A stretch of 35,615 nucleotides of DNA from JAWVZS01 sp964507825 (GCA_964507825.1 CAZDQM010000049.1:1-35615); one strand, 5' to 3'; numbered from the stretch's first letter, positions 1 through 7,582 are shown. Translations and numbers: made by a program. The notes: generated from the letters alone by a model not told the origin.

Positions 1-306
1 CGCATCTCAGAAAAGGAAACCGACAAGGCGGCAAAACGACAAACCTTGAATGCCGGCTAGGAATGTCGTTTCAGAGATCGAAAAGTCACGCCTGTATACC
101 CATAACACGTCAAAACTAAACCATCCAAATTTACTATAATAATTCGTTATATCATGAGAATTGTTAGGTTATCTAGAATCTAGTCAGGATTGATTCACGC
201 CAAGGCGGTAGCAGGACTAACGCGCAGATAATAGCAAGTAATCCGGGCATGGTAAATAGCAAGATAGGTTGAGCATAAAGACAAATTTTTGTGACAGTAA
301 GATCTA
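1..306. other. Window edge, no confident gene
   Basis: I see no convincing gene here. A plus-strand frame open from base 1 runs 19 hydrophilic codons to a TAG at 58-60 and could be the C-terminus of a gene cut by the window edge, but it is too short to judge. Bases 120-160 are AT-rich and could hold a promoter for the coiled-coil gene that follows. Confidence 0.4.
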
Positions 307-543
307 TTGGGCACAGGTGATGTTAATATTGTATTGTCAGAGAAAAGGATGCTGAGAAAGGAGATTGCAAAACTCCATGCAGAAGACGGATGGAAGGATA
401 GTACTATATCCCAACTGAACAGCCAGATAGAACGGATGGAGGCCGAACAGAAGAAGGCAGAGGTGGAGAGGAAGCAGATGCTAGACAAGATAAAGCAGCT
501 CAATGCAAAGATCAAAAAGCTAGAGTCCCAACGGGGCAGCTAG
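307..543 (+). CDS. Small coiled-coil protein
   Basis: A 78-residue hydrophilic protein. From about residue 12 it is rich in Glu, Lys, Gln and Arg with hydrophobic residues at heptad-like spacing (ISQLNSQIERMEAEQ, then MLDKIKQLNAKIKKLE), so most of it should form one continuous coiled coil. There is no signal peptide or membrane segment. The start given is a TTG; an ATG at 349 preceded by a purine-rich stretch is a good alternative that would remove 14 residues and keep the whole coil. The function is not recognisable; small coiled-coil proteins of this kind are common in thaumarchaea and may be structural or regulatory partners. An antisense frame at 195-515 is judged a shadow. Confidence 0.55.
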   Translation: MGTGDVNIVLSEKRMLRKEIAKLHAEDGWKDSTISQLNSQIERMEAEQKKAEVERKQMLDKIKQLNAKIKKLESQRGS

Positions 544-642
544 CGATACAGCGCGCTAGCCGGCACACTCGCAAGAAAAGGTATGATATACCTCTCGAGT
601 GGACAGCCAGATTTCTGGGATATCATGAGGACTAAATTTGGA

Positions 643-664
643 GACAGGTTTTTTAATCCCTGTC
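643..664. promoter_or_regulatory. Inverted repeat around a TATA-like box
   Basis: GACAGG at 643-648 and CCTGTC at 659-664 form a perfect 6-bp inverted repeat whose spacer is a T-rich TATA-like stretch. The box lies about 22-28 bases before the ATG at 678, the distance expected for a leaderless archaeal transcript, so a factor bound here would compete with TBP. A second dyad, CCAGA-TT-TCTGG, lies at 607-618. Reading this as an operator is inference. Confidence 0.35.
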
Positions 665-677
665 GGAAAGAAGAGAC

Positions 678-1103
678 ATGGTGAACAAGGTAGTCTTTTC
701 ACTGGTGCTCACACTGGCGTCACTGGCGGCAGTTTCGGGGTTATCCCACGTGGCAATAGCTGAAATTCAGACCACCGATCTTACACCAATCGGCTCGAAC
801 ATAGCGATTGAAAAATCCTCGGTTACCCTAAGCGTTCCTGAAAACAACTCGTTGCCGTGGGCGTTTATAGAGGGGACAGTTTCAAACCCGGTACCAGACT
901 ATCCGGTAATCATCCAGATTTATGATATGGCCGGCGACCCGGTTCACTTTGCCCAGGTCGAAGTAAATCATGACAGCAGTTACGAATACCGATTCAGGGT
1001 ACTTGATTCCTCAAACGGCTTGCAGACGCACATCTTCGAGGGAGAGTATACCGTTAAAATCTTCAAGACTGTCTATCTAGATGACGATCTTGGCGCAATC
1101 TAG
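678..1103 (+). CDS. Secreted beta-sandwich-like protein
   Basis: A 141-residue exported protein. The N-terminus is a classical signal peptide: Lys at position 4, a hydrophobic stretch of Val/Leu/Ala to about residue 28 and an Ala-x-Ala cleavage site before EIQTT. The mature part has alternating hydrophobic strands with the pattern 'pVIIQIYDmaGdpVhfaqVeV ... F.G.YTVKI', which recalls the Ig-like or macroglobulin-like repeats found in many thaumarchaeal surface proteins. It is short, with room for a single domain and no C-terminal anchor, so it may be free in the pseudoperiplasm or bound to the S-layer. Its 3' end overlaps the convergent FMN reductase gene by 41 bases. An inverted repeat sits over its likely promoter. 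The exact role is unknown. Confidence 0.75.
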   Translation: MVNKVVFSLVLTLASLAAVSGLSHVAIAEIQTTDLTPIGSNIAIEKSSVTLSVPENNSLPWAFIEGTVSNPVPDYPVIIQIYDMAGDPVHFAQVEVNHDSSYEYRFRVLDSSNGLQTHIFEGEYTVKIFKTVYLDDDLGAI

Positions 1104-1614
1104 ACGCAATATCCATTGTACCATCTACCAATTCTTCTAACTTGTTCCTGATATCTTGGTCCGTAATCTGGCCATCCCTGATAGAGTCCGCCGTCATAAA
1201 GACCGCCTTTGGATTCGTTATTACCCTGAAATATGACATCAACTGCGTGACGATCGTCTGAACGTCTCCAAAGCTGATCTGCCCTGAGGCCAATATTGCT
1301 ATACCTGCGGTCTTGCCTGCAGTCTTTTTGTAATCGACATACTCGAACAGGTTCTTCAATGCGGCGCTAAACAGTGAGTTGTATACGGGCGTTCCAATCA
1401 GCCATACGTCCGCATTCATTACATCCTCTACGGCCCTTCTGGTCGTCTCATTATACTCCTCATCATACCCCCTGTAACATTCCACACCTCCATCTGCTAG
1501 GTTGATCATTGACACCTCGTGATCCGTTTTTACGGCATGATCATGGACAAACTTCATCATTATCTGCGTCTTGCCTATCTTTCTCGGGCTTGCCGCGATA
1601 ATTGCTATCTTCAT
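1063..1614 (-). CDS. NADPH-dependent FMN reductase family protein
   Basis: A 183-residue flavodoxin-fold protein. The N-terminal strand followed by the phosphate-binding loop (IIAASPRKIGKTQ, about residues 5-17) binds FMN phosphate, and the motif GTPVYNSLFSAALKNLFEYVDY (in the 75-97 region) is the hallmark of the NADPH-dependent FMN reductase / quinone reductase family. These enzymes are cytosolic and pass electrons from NAD(P)H via FMN to quinones, metals or other acceptors; the true substrate cannot be read from sequence. The length is normal for the family. The ATG start lies next to the transposase remnant on the other strand, and the 3' end overlaps the secreted-protein gene, so this gene marks the left border of the accessory island. 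Confidence 0.85.
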   Translation of the reverse strand: MKIAIIAASPRKIGKTQIMMKFVHDHAVKTDHEVSMINLADGGVECYRGYDEEYNETTRRAVEDVMNADVWLIGTPVYNSLFSAALKNLFEYVDYKKTAGKTAGIAILASGQISFGDVQTIVTQLMSYFRVITNPKAVFMTADSIRDGQITDQDIRNKLEELVDGTMDIASRLRQDRHLDRQS

Positions 1615-1622
1615 GATACCCC

Positions 1623-1990
1623 TTGAAGAGGTTTCTATTTAAGTTAGAAATCGAAGAGTTGGGGAATCATGTCGCCCCGACGTATAGGAGGCAGGATGCA
1701 AGGAGACATGCAATGACACGTACAATTGCAGTTCAGGACGTACGGGAGAAGAGACGGGAGACGCGCCGCATAGTGCAAAGGGCGCTTCAAAGGGGAAAGA
1801 GGTCAGTACGCAAGTTCGACACGTTGGGCGCGCGATACATCGTACGTGAAAGGAGAAAGGGTATGCACAACTCGGTGATCACAAGTCAGGTGGGCGCGTG
1901 CGTCAGGCACGTGCAGGTCACCCCCAGACAAGCGGCAAGATAGAGTGGCTGTTCAGGGAGTACAAGCACAACTCCTGTCGCGTGAAGTTC
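1623..1990 (+). pseudogene. Decayed DDE/rve-type transposase remnant
   Basis: A broken insertion-sequence gene. In the frame of an ORF starting at 1898, the peptide GHPQTSGKIEWLFREYKHN (around 1916-1972) matches the conserved 'HPQTNGKxER' end of rve/DDE transposases, including the third catalytic acid region. Just upstream, but in another frame (1623-1943), FDTLGARYIVRERRKG resembles the strand that normally leads into that motif. The two blocks are therefore in different frames with roughly 50 extra bases between them, and the N-terminal catalytic core and the C-terminal domain are missing. No terminal inverted repeats are evident. It lies at the border between housekeeping genes and a restriction-modification cassette, consistent with past mobility. 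Confidence 0.65.
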
Positions 1991-2141
1991 GAGTCGGCCG
2001 GCCTTGAGATCTTTGTCAGGCGTATCACGTTGTCGCCTATTATCACGTTGCCCGCCATATTCATAGGCCGGCGGTACAGGTCACACTCGTACTTTGTCAC
2101 TTTGAACAAGCTAAGGGTACCTGCCGCCGGAGGTATGCCGT

Positions 2142-2909
2142 TCAGGATTTTACGGATAACGCGTCTTGGCGATATGTGATATGGGCTCCATTGGTTTCAA
2201 ACAAATCCCTTGGTGAAAACTTGAACTGTAGCATCTGGGCGGTTTTCCTGCCGTTGTCGCCTCCCTTTCTCTGTATGGTGACTTTTCCCAACCTCAAATT
2301 TCCCCTATTCGTAATGGACGCATCTCCCATGCAGTATGATACCACGGTGTCAATGGGTAGCATGGCAGAACGCCAGCGCATGTTTTGCTTTTCTTCTACC
2401 AGAAGCATCCACCGCGCAGATGCCCTACCGCGGCCTGCGATCACGTCCCTGATAATCCTTTTCTTGTTTTTGTTCAAAAACTTCAGTACTGCCTCCCGAC
2501 TGCTCTGATCCAACTCGTCCATCATGTACCTGCGCGCGTCTCTGTGAGTTCCAGAATCATCTCCCGGCTGGTATCCCTCTTCTCCACAATACATACGAAA
2601 TGCATCCGTAACGTCACGGGGCATGTTCCACAGTTCGGCAAACTCACTCACCCAACGTTTGTCAATCTGGTTGAAGCTGATGTTAAACTTCTTTACCGAG
2701 ACCCATTCCGCGTGGTTGTCGGCCAAGACTAGTACATCTGCCTTGTAGAAGAAGCCCATGTCTCGGGTGGTCTGAGCGCATACTTTTGTCGGATGCCCGT
2801 GCCCCATTGCGGCTAGCCAGCACGAGCCCCAGTGACTGTGCTCCCAGCCGTTGAACTCGCCAGCAACCCAGTCCTCATTTCTAAAGCCCCCGGACGCGAT
2901 GTCGGACAT
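2142..2909 (-). CDS. Candidate type II restriction endonuclease
   Basis: A 255-residue protein whose gene starts 2 bases after the stop of a DNA adenine methyltransferase gene, the classic layout of a type II restriction-modification pair. Its N-terminal half has a PD-(D/E)xK-like pattern: an early acidic helix (NEDWVAGEFN), then KADVLVL with Asp58, then a strand ending in WVSVKK with Lys73/74; the usual Glu before the lysine is replaced by Ser, so the catalytic site is not canonical. This is followed by FNQIDKRWVSEFAELWNMP, a motif I associate with methyltransferase-linked endonucleases, though the subfamily is uncertain. The enzyme would cut DNA not modified by its partner. The recognition site cannot be read. 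Without the neighbour this would be a hypothetical protein. Confidence 0.6.
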   Translation of the reverse strand: MSDIASGGFRNEDWVAGEFNGWEHSHWGSCWLAAMGHGHPTKVCAQTTRDMGFFYKADVLVLADNHAEWVSVKKFNISFNQIDKRWVSEFAELWNMPRDVTDAFRMYCGEEGYQPGDDSGTHRDARRYMMDELDQSSREAVLKFLNKNKKRIIRDVIAGRGRASARWMLLVEEKQNMRWRSAMLPIDTVVSYCMGDASITNRGNLRLGKVTIQRKGGDNGRKTAQMLQFKFSPRDLFETNGAHITYRQDALSVKS

Positions 2910-2911
2910 GG

Positions 2912-3970
2912 TTACTTTTTACACCTGAGCACATCGTAATTTATCGCTATTATCTCTTCGCTATCCTTCTGTGTTACATACTGCAGGGATCGGCGCAACA
3001 GTATGCGGTATATCCTGTAAGATCGGGGTATTCCTATCACGTCCGGTTCATTCTGCTCCGATATCATGATGCGGTTGTGCCGGGTGGTCGCACGCACAAA
3101 CCGCGCAAAACTCTCCGTGGTGGGCACCCCGTTGTAATGTCCGTTGGTGTTGTTCATGTACGGGGGGTCAAGATATAGAAACGCCCGTCTGACGCTTGAA
3201 AACCTTTCAAAATCCTCATTCCGTATGTCCATGTTGCGAATACTATCACTGATGGTTCGGAGGCGCTCCTTCGATAACGACGGACACTTTGCGCCCTTGC
3301 GCATCGGGGCGTTGAATACATTCTTACTGTTGAATCTAATCTTGCCGCTGAATGCATTCTTTGCTAGGTACAGAAACCGTCCCGCCGCTCTCAATCCACA
3401 CGTAAGGGGTTCGGCGCGCACTTTTGCAAAGTAGTCAGGAGATGAACGCTCTCTGTGCCTTTCAAATTCCCTAATGAGTCCAGTCACGTCATCGCGTACA
3501 ACTGTCATGAAGTTAGATAGAACCGGGTTGTTGTCGTTGTATGTAACGTTATCCGATCCAAACCTAAAACAACAATATATGGCAAACGCACCCGATCCGC
3601 CAAAAACATCTACTATTTGCCGCCCGCCCGCGGCCACGTCGTCAGGAATCAGATCGTCAAAAATGTCTGAAAACCCCGACTTGTTTCCTATGTAAGGTAT
3701 GAGGTGGCATCTGTTGCGGCCGTTACGTACCTCGTACTTTTGTTGTCGGTGTAGAACGGCTCCAGATGAGACTTCCATGTACGAATATGTGGGGCAGACG
3801 GCATTTATAACGTGTACCGATGCAGGTATTATTTCCAATTCGGATGGTCGGCGGTAGGCGCGGGGATCATGATCTTCTCTAAAATTCAGTTCCGGCGGTT
3901 GTGATAATTCGGTATCCTCTGGTCGGTTGTAATCAGGTAGAAGTTGAAGTTTTGGATGATCGTTTTCCAC
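2912..3970 (-). CDS. D12-class DNA adenine-N6 methyltransferase
   Basis: A 352-residue SAM-dependent DNA methyltransferase of the alpha (Dam/D12) type. The motifs appear in the expected order: motif X IPYIGNKSGF near residue 92, motif I VDVFGGSGAF near residue 120 (SAM binding), a central region with NAFSG and FNAP that belongs to target recognition, and motif IV YLDPPYMNN near residue 270 (catalysis on adenine). The start is GTG at 3970. About 90 residues precede motif X, much more than the ten or so usual for this class; either the N-terminus is an extra domain or a later start is used. It is the protective half of the cassette with the candidate nuclease directly downstream, and would be transcribed first. 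Confidence 0.88.
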   Translation of the reverse strand: MENDHPKLQLLPDYNRPEDTELSQPPELNFREDHDPRAYRRPSELEIIPASVHVINAVCPTYSYMEVSSGAVLHRQQKYEVRNGRNRCHLIPYIGNKSGFSDIFDDLIPDDVAAGGRQIVDVFGGSGAFAIYCCFRFGSDNVTYNDNNPVLSNFMTVVRDDVTGLIREFERHRERSSPDYFAKVRAEPLTCGLRAAGRFLYLAKNAFSGKIRFNSKNVFNAPMRKGAKCPSLSKERLRTISDSIRNMDIRNEDFERFSSVRRAFLYLDPPYMNNTNGHYNGVPTTESFARFVRATTRHNRIMISEQNEPDVIGIPRSYRIYRILLRRSLQYVTQKDSEEIIAINYDVLRCKK

Positions 3971-4250
3971 CTATTGGCTCTCTCGGTTGAGATGCCTGCC
4001 ACTTCTGCCTAGGACTGTTTTTGAATGCGTCATGTCCGCGCATGCGATTGTAGTGAACCTTTATGTCGTCAAAGAGGAGGCGTCTGCAGTGCCAAGGCAC
4101 CTGTATGTCTTTTCATGATTTCAGACGGTTCCATTAGGCATTCCATTTTGTTGTTTGACGGCACCCAAACTCCTCAGATCTTGCTTGCTTTTACCTTGGA
4201 GTCAGTTCCCCCTTCTCTAAGTTGCGTTTGTGCGTGGGCAAACATCATCT
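3971..4250. other. Short gap with a coupled mini-ORF remnant
   Basis: On the minus strand an AGGAG motif overlaps the stop of the 4251-4790 gene, followed by two ATGs and a 24-codon frame (4248-4174) that ends in TGA; the same frame then stays open for another 34 codons to a stop near 4069. It could be a coupled micro-protein or the decayed start of a 60-codon gene. The plus-strand frame at 4025-4270 looks like its shadow. Nothing in it is recognisable. Confidence 0.35.
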
Positions 4251-4790
4251 TTACTCCTCTGATTCCATAAAGTGACACTTCAAAGTAAATAAGTTGGTTC
4301 TGCATTTATTTTTAGTAAGTTTGGATGAATTGTCATCATACTGTATCGGCCCATCATTCATATTCCACCTCCCTAGATCTAAAACATCTTTTGACTGTTT
4401 AAATGGAATGGACCTATAAAAATTTAAGAACAGATACAATGCGGCAAGAGAAGATAAGACGTTGGAGATTGTTCCCATCTTTATTCCTTCAGGCAGTTCA
4501 TGTTTGGCCTTGTTGTATGAACACCACCACTTCCAGTCATCATCAGAAAAAGGTTGGTGAACACACTCCGTCTTAAGTACTAGAACAGACATATTCTTCA
4601 AAAGATCGTTTTCGTTTAAGTGATCACGACACTCAGAAAATGAGCATTTATGACAGCCAGTTAGAATTCCATGAATTTGTTTGCACACAGCCTCGATTTG
4701 ACCACAAGTGGTAAGCAGTATAAAGTACAATTTCGGTGCATTGACTGAATCATCATTACTAATCATCGGTACCATCTCATCAAATTCCAA
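4251..4790 (-). CDS. Orphan protein with HEPN-like signature
   Basis: A 179-residue, Cys-rich protein (9 Cys, several in the first 80 residues) of unknown function. The middle holds WWCSYNKAKHELPEG followed by NVLSSLAALYLFLNFYR; the pattern 'W-x3-YNxxKH ... N(V/A)L..L.AL..L' recalls all-helical HEPN-like domains, some of which are RNases in toxin-antitoxin or abortive-infection systems, but the canonical R-x4-6-H motif is not seen, so this is a weak analogy. The gene is more AT-rich than the housekeeping genes, suggesting transfer. It lies between the restriction-modification pair and a gene-poor stretch, in an accessory island. A ribosome-binding site for a short following frame overlaps its stop codon. 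Confidence 0.6.
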   Translation of the reverse strand: MEFDEMVPMISNDDSVNAPKLYFILLTTCGQIEAVCKQIHGILTGCHKCSFSECRDHLNENDLLKNMSVLVLKTECVHQPFSDDDWKWWCSYNKAKHELPEGIKMGTISNVLSSLAALYLFLNFYRSIPFKQSKDVLDLGRWNMNDGPIQYDDNSSKLTKNKCRTNLFTLKCHFMESEE

Positions 4791-5471
4791 AAACTGTTTT
4801 TAGTATACATGTACAATTCCATCATGTGGCGATAATACTGATTTCTACCTTCAAACTTGGCGTTCATACAAAAATGAGAGTTTTTTTACATATAACTATC
4901 ACTATAGCAACACTCGTAAATTTATGTACATCACAAAATCGATTATGAAACAGACTCGTGAGAATTTCATCGATTTGCTAGGAAGGTATGAGAAAATGGT
5001 ACCTGCAGAACCAAGATTACGCGCGACGGCAACATGATTTATTCTACGTGGTGGCAATTACTATAGAATTCATGTATAATCACATTTTCTGGTTGATTTT
5101 ATGTCATGGGAATTCATCAGCTAGACGATTATGCATGAGGTCTGTTGTATGCAGCTTGTACTATTCATGATGAAATTTGTAGAGTTGGTGACAAGTTCAG
5201 CGGCGTGTACAAAAATAAAATTGTACATGAATTTACGAGCATTGTTATGCGATCCACCTCACCCGTCTTGCGTTGAGCTTTGTGGCATGTGATGGACGAT
5301 CCAGATTTGCGTATTTACGATATCGCCTGCTCTAGATCCACACACCCTCATTTCCACTGCGCATGCTGACGCGTAGCCTGCCTAGGCTCCGGGACAGGGG
5401 GTGAATTAATTTTTGGACTATAGACCAAATGATCCAATAAAGATAATTACAAATGTAATCAATACAGATCA
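4791..5471. other. Gene-poor AT-rich stretch
   Basis: About 680 bases without a confident gene. It contains copy 1 of a dispersed repeat (about 5065-5156). A plus-strand frame at 4988-5170 spans that repeat but has no protein-like features outside it. Bases 5400-5471 are AT-rich and carry an imperfect dyad near 5415-5432 and a likely promoter for the gene starting at 5472. Confidence 0.5.
5065..5156. repeat. Dispersed repeat, copy 1
   Basis: About 70 bases from GAATTCATGTATAATCACA to CGATTATGC match bases 34844-34914 with eight scattered substitutions, and weaker similarity continues about 20 bases further. On the minus strand both copies encode HNRLADEFP-x-HK-xx-QKM followed by TGA; this copy has TGA in place of the TGG for Trp in copy 2. 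It looks like the remains of a short gene end or of a mobile element. See the matching entry near the right edge. Confidence 0.6.
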
Positions 5472-5675
5472 TTGTTTCCAACACTAACAATATTTGCCGG
5501 CATAACAGGAATGAATAAGAAAAAATTCTTGGAGAAGCTGATAAGAAAGTCAAGAGCAAGATCAAAAGTACTCCAAATAAACTTTGAGGATGAGCTTATC
5601 GCACACCAAGGGCGCCGTTACCTGTTCCAGACATGCCAACATTTCTCAATAGCCCCAACCCTACACTCAAACTAG
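5472..5675 (+). pseudogene. N-terminal part of the frameshifted P-loop-like gene
   Basis: A 67-codon frame from a TTG start. It reads LTIFAGITGMNKKKFLEKL then KVLQINFEDELIAHQG, a strand, glycine-containing loop and Lys-rich helix that recall a nucleotide-binding P-loop (G-x-T-G-x-N-K), followed by a second strand with acidic residues. It runs out of frame near 5610-5625, where the sense continues one frame over (APLPVPDMPTFLNSP) into the 5633-6742 frame. A loss of one base around the GGGCGCC stretch would explain this. It is either a true inactivating mutation, a sequencing error, or programmed frameshifting; I favour one gene spanning 5472-6742. Confidence 0.55.
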
Positions 5676-6742
5676 ACGTGTTTAGGGAAACTTTCAAACG
5701 AATAGCCCGTAAAATACATGACTCGAACATGTCAATTCCACACATATTTCTAAACATGCACCTGAGTTACTATAAGAACAGTGAATTTTATCCTCCATTT
5801 GCCCCCATGTTCTTCGAGGAGATTCTCACACTCCTACCCCACTCCAAAATTCGTATTATTACTCTGATTGACGACGTGTTTGTAACTTGGAAAAATATCT
5901 CGGATCGGGAGAAGACGTCAGGCTATGCAAATACAAGATTAACCTTGCAGGAGATACTTACATGGCGATCCCTAGAATACCTGCGAGGCGAGGCATTGAA
6001 GATACACATAAACACAAACAGATACAAAACACAGACCACTCACTACATGGTATCAATTAGGCATCCGCACTCTACGTTTCACAACATGATCTTTACCGAT
6101 TCCCAAGATCGTATCTATCTTTCCTATCACATATCAGAATCAAGAAAGACCCGTCATGGAATAGAGGAGATCAACAGATTCAGGCAGCGAATGCATGAGT
6201 TTGGTCACAAGGAACAAACTCCCATCTTTGATCCCCTTGCGATTGACGAACGGGCCATTATATTTGCCCTGCAGAAGGCTAGGGCACTCAGTCCCGACGT
6301 ACAGACGTTGCGATTCCAAGAGGAAGATCGGTGGCCCATAAAGATTACAAATACCTGCACCGAGGACGTAAAATGGCCCATCGAAATACCTGCAAATGAG
6401 ATAGATCAGGTCGTACTACCTATAGACGATCAGATTCGCTCGCGTGATTATACTCTTGTGGATACTGCTACTCATTTGGTAGTGTACCGTCCGTTTTTCA
6501 ATGGCAAGCGATCCCTAGGAGTCGATGCAGAGATCAAGAGGGCAAACGAGACATTTAGCAACGTGATGGTGTATCATCCAGAGTCAGATAAAACGGAGGA
6601 CGGTGTATCTACACACCCCTTTGGAAGCAACATCACCACGTTTGAGGATCAAAAGGAGTTCATGGCACACATAAGAAATATTATACAAGGGCGTAAAAGG
6701 AAGCATAAAAATATGAAAGAGGAGTATAATACACATGGATGA
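5633..6742 (+). CDS. Thaumarchaeal P-loop-like protein, C-terminal part
   Basis: A 369-residue frame that is probably the larger part of a gene beginning at 5472. I recognise the general type as a conserved but uncharacterised thaumarchaeal protein; no standard domain is certain. Visible blocks are a strand-rich segment RIITLIDDVFVTWKNIS with two Asp that could act as a Walker B-like site, LTLQEILTWRSLE, a helix-strand part VSIRHPHSTFHNMIF...IYLSYHIS, and a C-terminal part SRDYTLVDTATHLVVYRPFF resembling a nucleotide-kinase-like or nucleotide-binding fold. The ATG at 5633 is merely the first in this frame and lies inside the frameshift zone. The stop overlaps the start of the YwgA-like gene by 8 bases, so the two are translationally coupled and likely work together. 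Confidence 0.6.
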   Translation: MPTFLNSPNPTLKLDVFRETFKRIARKIHDSNMSIPHIFLNMHLSYYKNSEFYPPFAPMFFEEILTLLPHSKIRIITLIDDVFVTWKNISDREKTSGYANTRLTLQEILTWRSLEYLRGEALKIHINTNRYKTQTTHYMVSIRHPHSTFHNMIFTDSQDRIYLSYHISESRKTRHGIEEINRFRQRMHEFGHKEQTPIFDPLAIDERAIIFALQKARALSPDVQTLRFQEEDRWPIKITNTCTEDVKWPIEIPANEIDQVVLPIDDQIRSRDYTLVDTATHLVVYRPFFNGKRSLGVDAEIKRANETFSNVMVYHPESDKTEDGVSTHPFGSNITTFEDQKEFMAHIRNIIQGRKRKHKNMKEEYNTHG

Positions 6743-7208
6743 TTTGAATTCACTCTTTAAGATCATGAGAAAGATCAGTTCAATACGGTTATTGGAATTC
6801 AATGACAGGCTATACATGCAAAAATTGGCGTATCTCGTACAGGAGATAGGAGGGCTCAATAACCATAGTTTTTCATGGTATGTGCGTGGACCCTACTCAT
6901 ACACCCTTACAGACAAGCTCTTTTATCATGATGAACATGGCACCTATGATAAAGTACCACGCCTAGAAAAACATGAAACAGCAACGTATCAAAAGGTTCG
7001 TGAACTGCTTGGCACTAAAGTACATGATCCCCTTACGCTTGAACTGTTTGCCTCATTGTGGTACCTGATGCAAACAGCAAATCTGTCCAAAAACCAAAAA
7101 CAGTACATCATCATGGTGATGTGCAGGGCAAAACCGCACTTTTCTGAAAAGCAGATAGTCAACGCACTATCCAAGATTACACAATTCAGAAAAAAGCATT
7201 CGCTCTGA
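6735..7208 (+). CDS. YwgA/DUF4065-like protein
   Basis: A 157-residue soluble protein. Its N-terminal half has MQKLAYLVQEIGGLNNHSF, then SWYVRGPYSYTLTDKLFY, the 'KL.YLl.e.g ... f.wY.yGPYS..l...l' pattern of YwgA-like and Panacea/SocA (DUF4065) proteins. In the SocA group such domains act as antitoxins or protease adaptors; YwgA itself is uncharacterised, so the role here is open. The C-terminal half is helical (LTLELFASLWYLMQTANLSKN). The ATG start lies inside the end of the upstream P-loop-like gene (8-base overlap), arguing for coupled expression and a two-component module. It is the last gene before a 370-base gap and the tRNA-Arg gene, within the accessory island. Confidence 0.7.
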   Translation: MDDLNSLFKIMRKISSIRLLEFNDRLYMQKLAYLVQEIGGLNNHSFSWYVRGPYSYTLTDKLFYHDEHGTYDKVPRLEKHETATYQKVRELLGTKVHDPLTLELFASLWYLMQTANLSKNQKQYIIMVMCRAKPHFSEKQIVNALSKITQFRKKHSL

Positions 7209-7582
7209 TTACAAGTTTAAAATCTGTAGGATGCAAGCGGGACTATTGTGATGGAGGCATTGTACCCGCAGTTATGTAAACTAGTCCATATCTGTCTTGT
7301 ACACTCTCTCAAGTCCAGATCTGCGCACTTGGCGCGAGGGGCTGACGCGTACACACTCGGGCCGATTCGAGATTCATGCCCGAATATGTTTAGAGTTTTG
7401 AAATTTCAGGCATAATGCCTTCAGTCGACCTGACCTTGTACGGATGCGCGGCATCCATCTGATCTTGCGCATTTACAATGTGAGGGGACCAAGTCCATAG
7501 AATACCGTGTAACGGGTGCCGTCTGGATTCACCACCGAATAGGGTGTGCCCTACACCGTTTCAAATCCGAGAGTTTAGAGAG
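7209..7582. other. Gap between island and tRNA-Arg
   Basis: About 370 bases with no open frame I trust. A tRNA-like T-arm string (GATTCGAGATTC around 7364-7375) has no matching acceptor or anticodon stems. Because it lies at the 3' side of the tRNA-Arg gene it is where an attachment site would be expected, but I could not find a duplicated tRNA end elsewhere in the window. Confidence 0.45.

Noticed and set aside
4988..5170. 60-codon plus-strand frame across copy 1 of the dispersed repeat
   Set aside because: The start is not shared by the second copy, where a stop lies directly before the repeat, so it is not a conserved gene in this form.
7340..7400. tRNA-like T-arm string in the gap before tRNA-Arg
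   Set aside because: No acceptor, D or anticodon stem can be formed around it.
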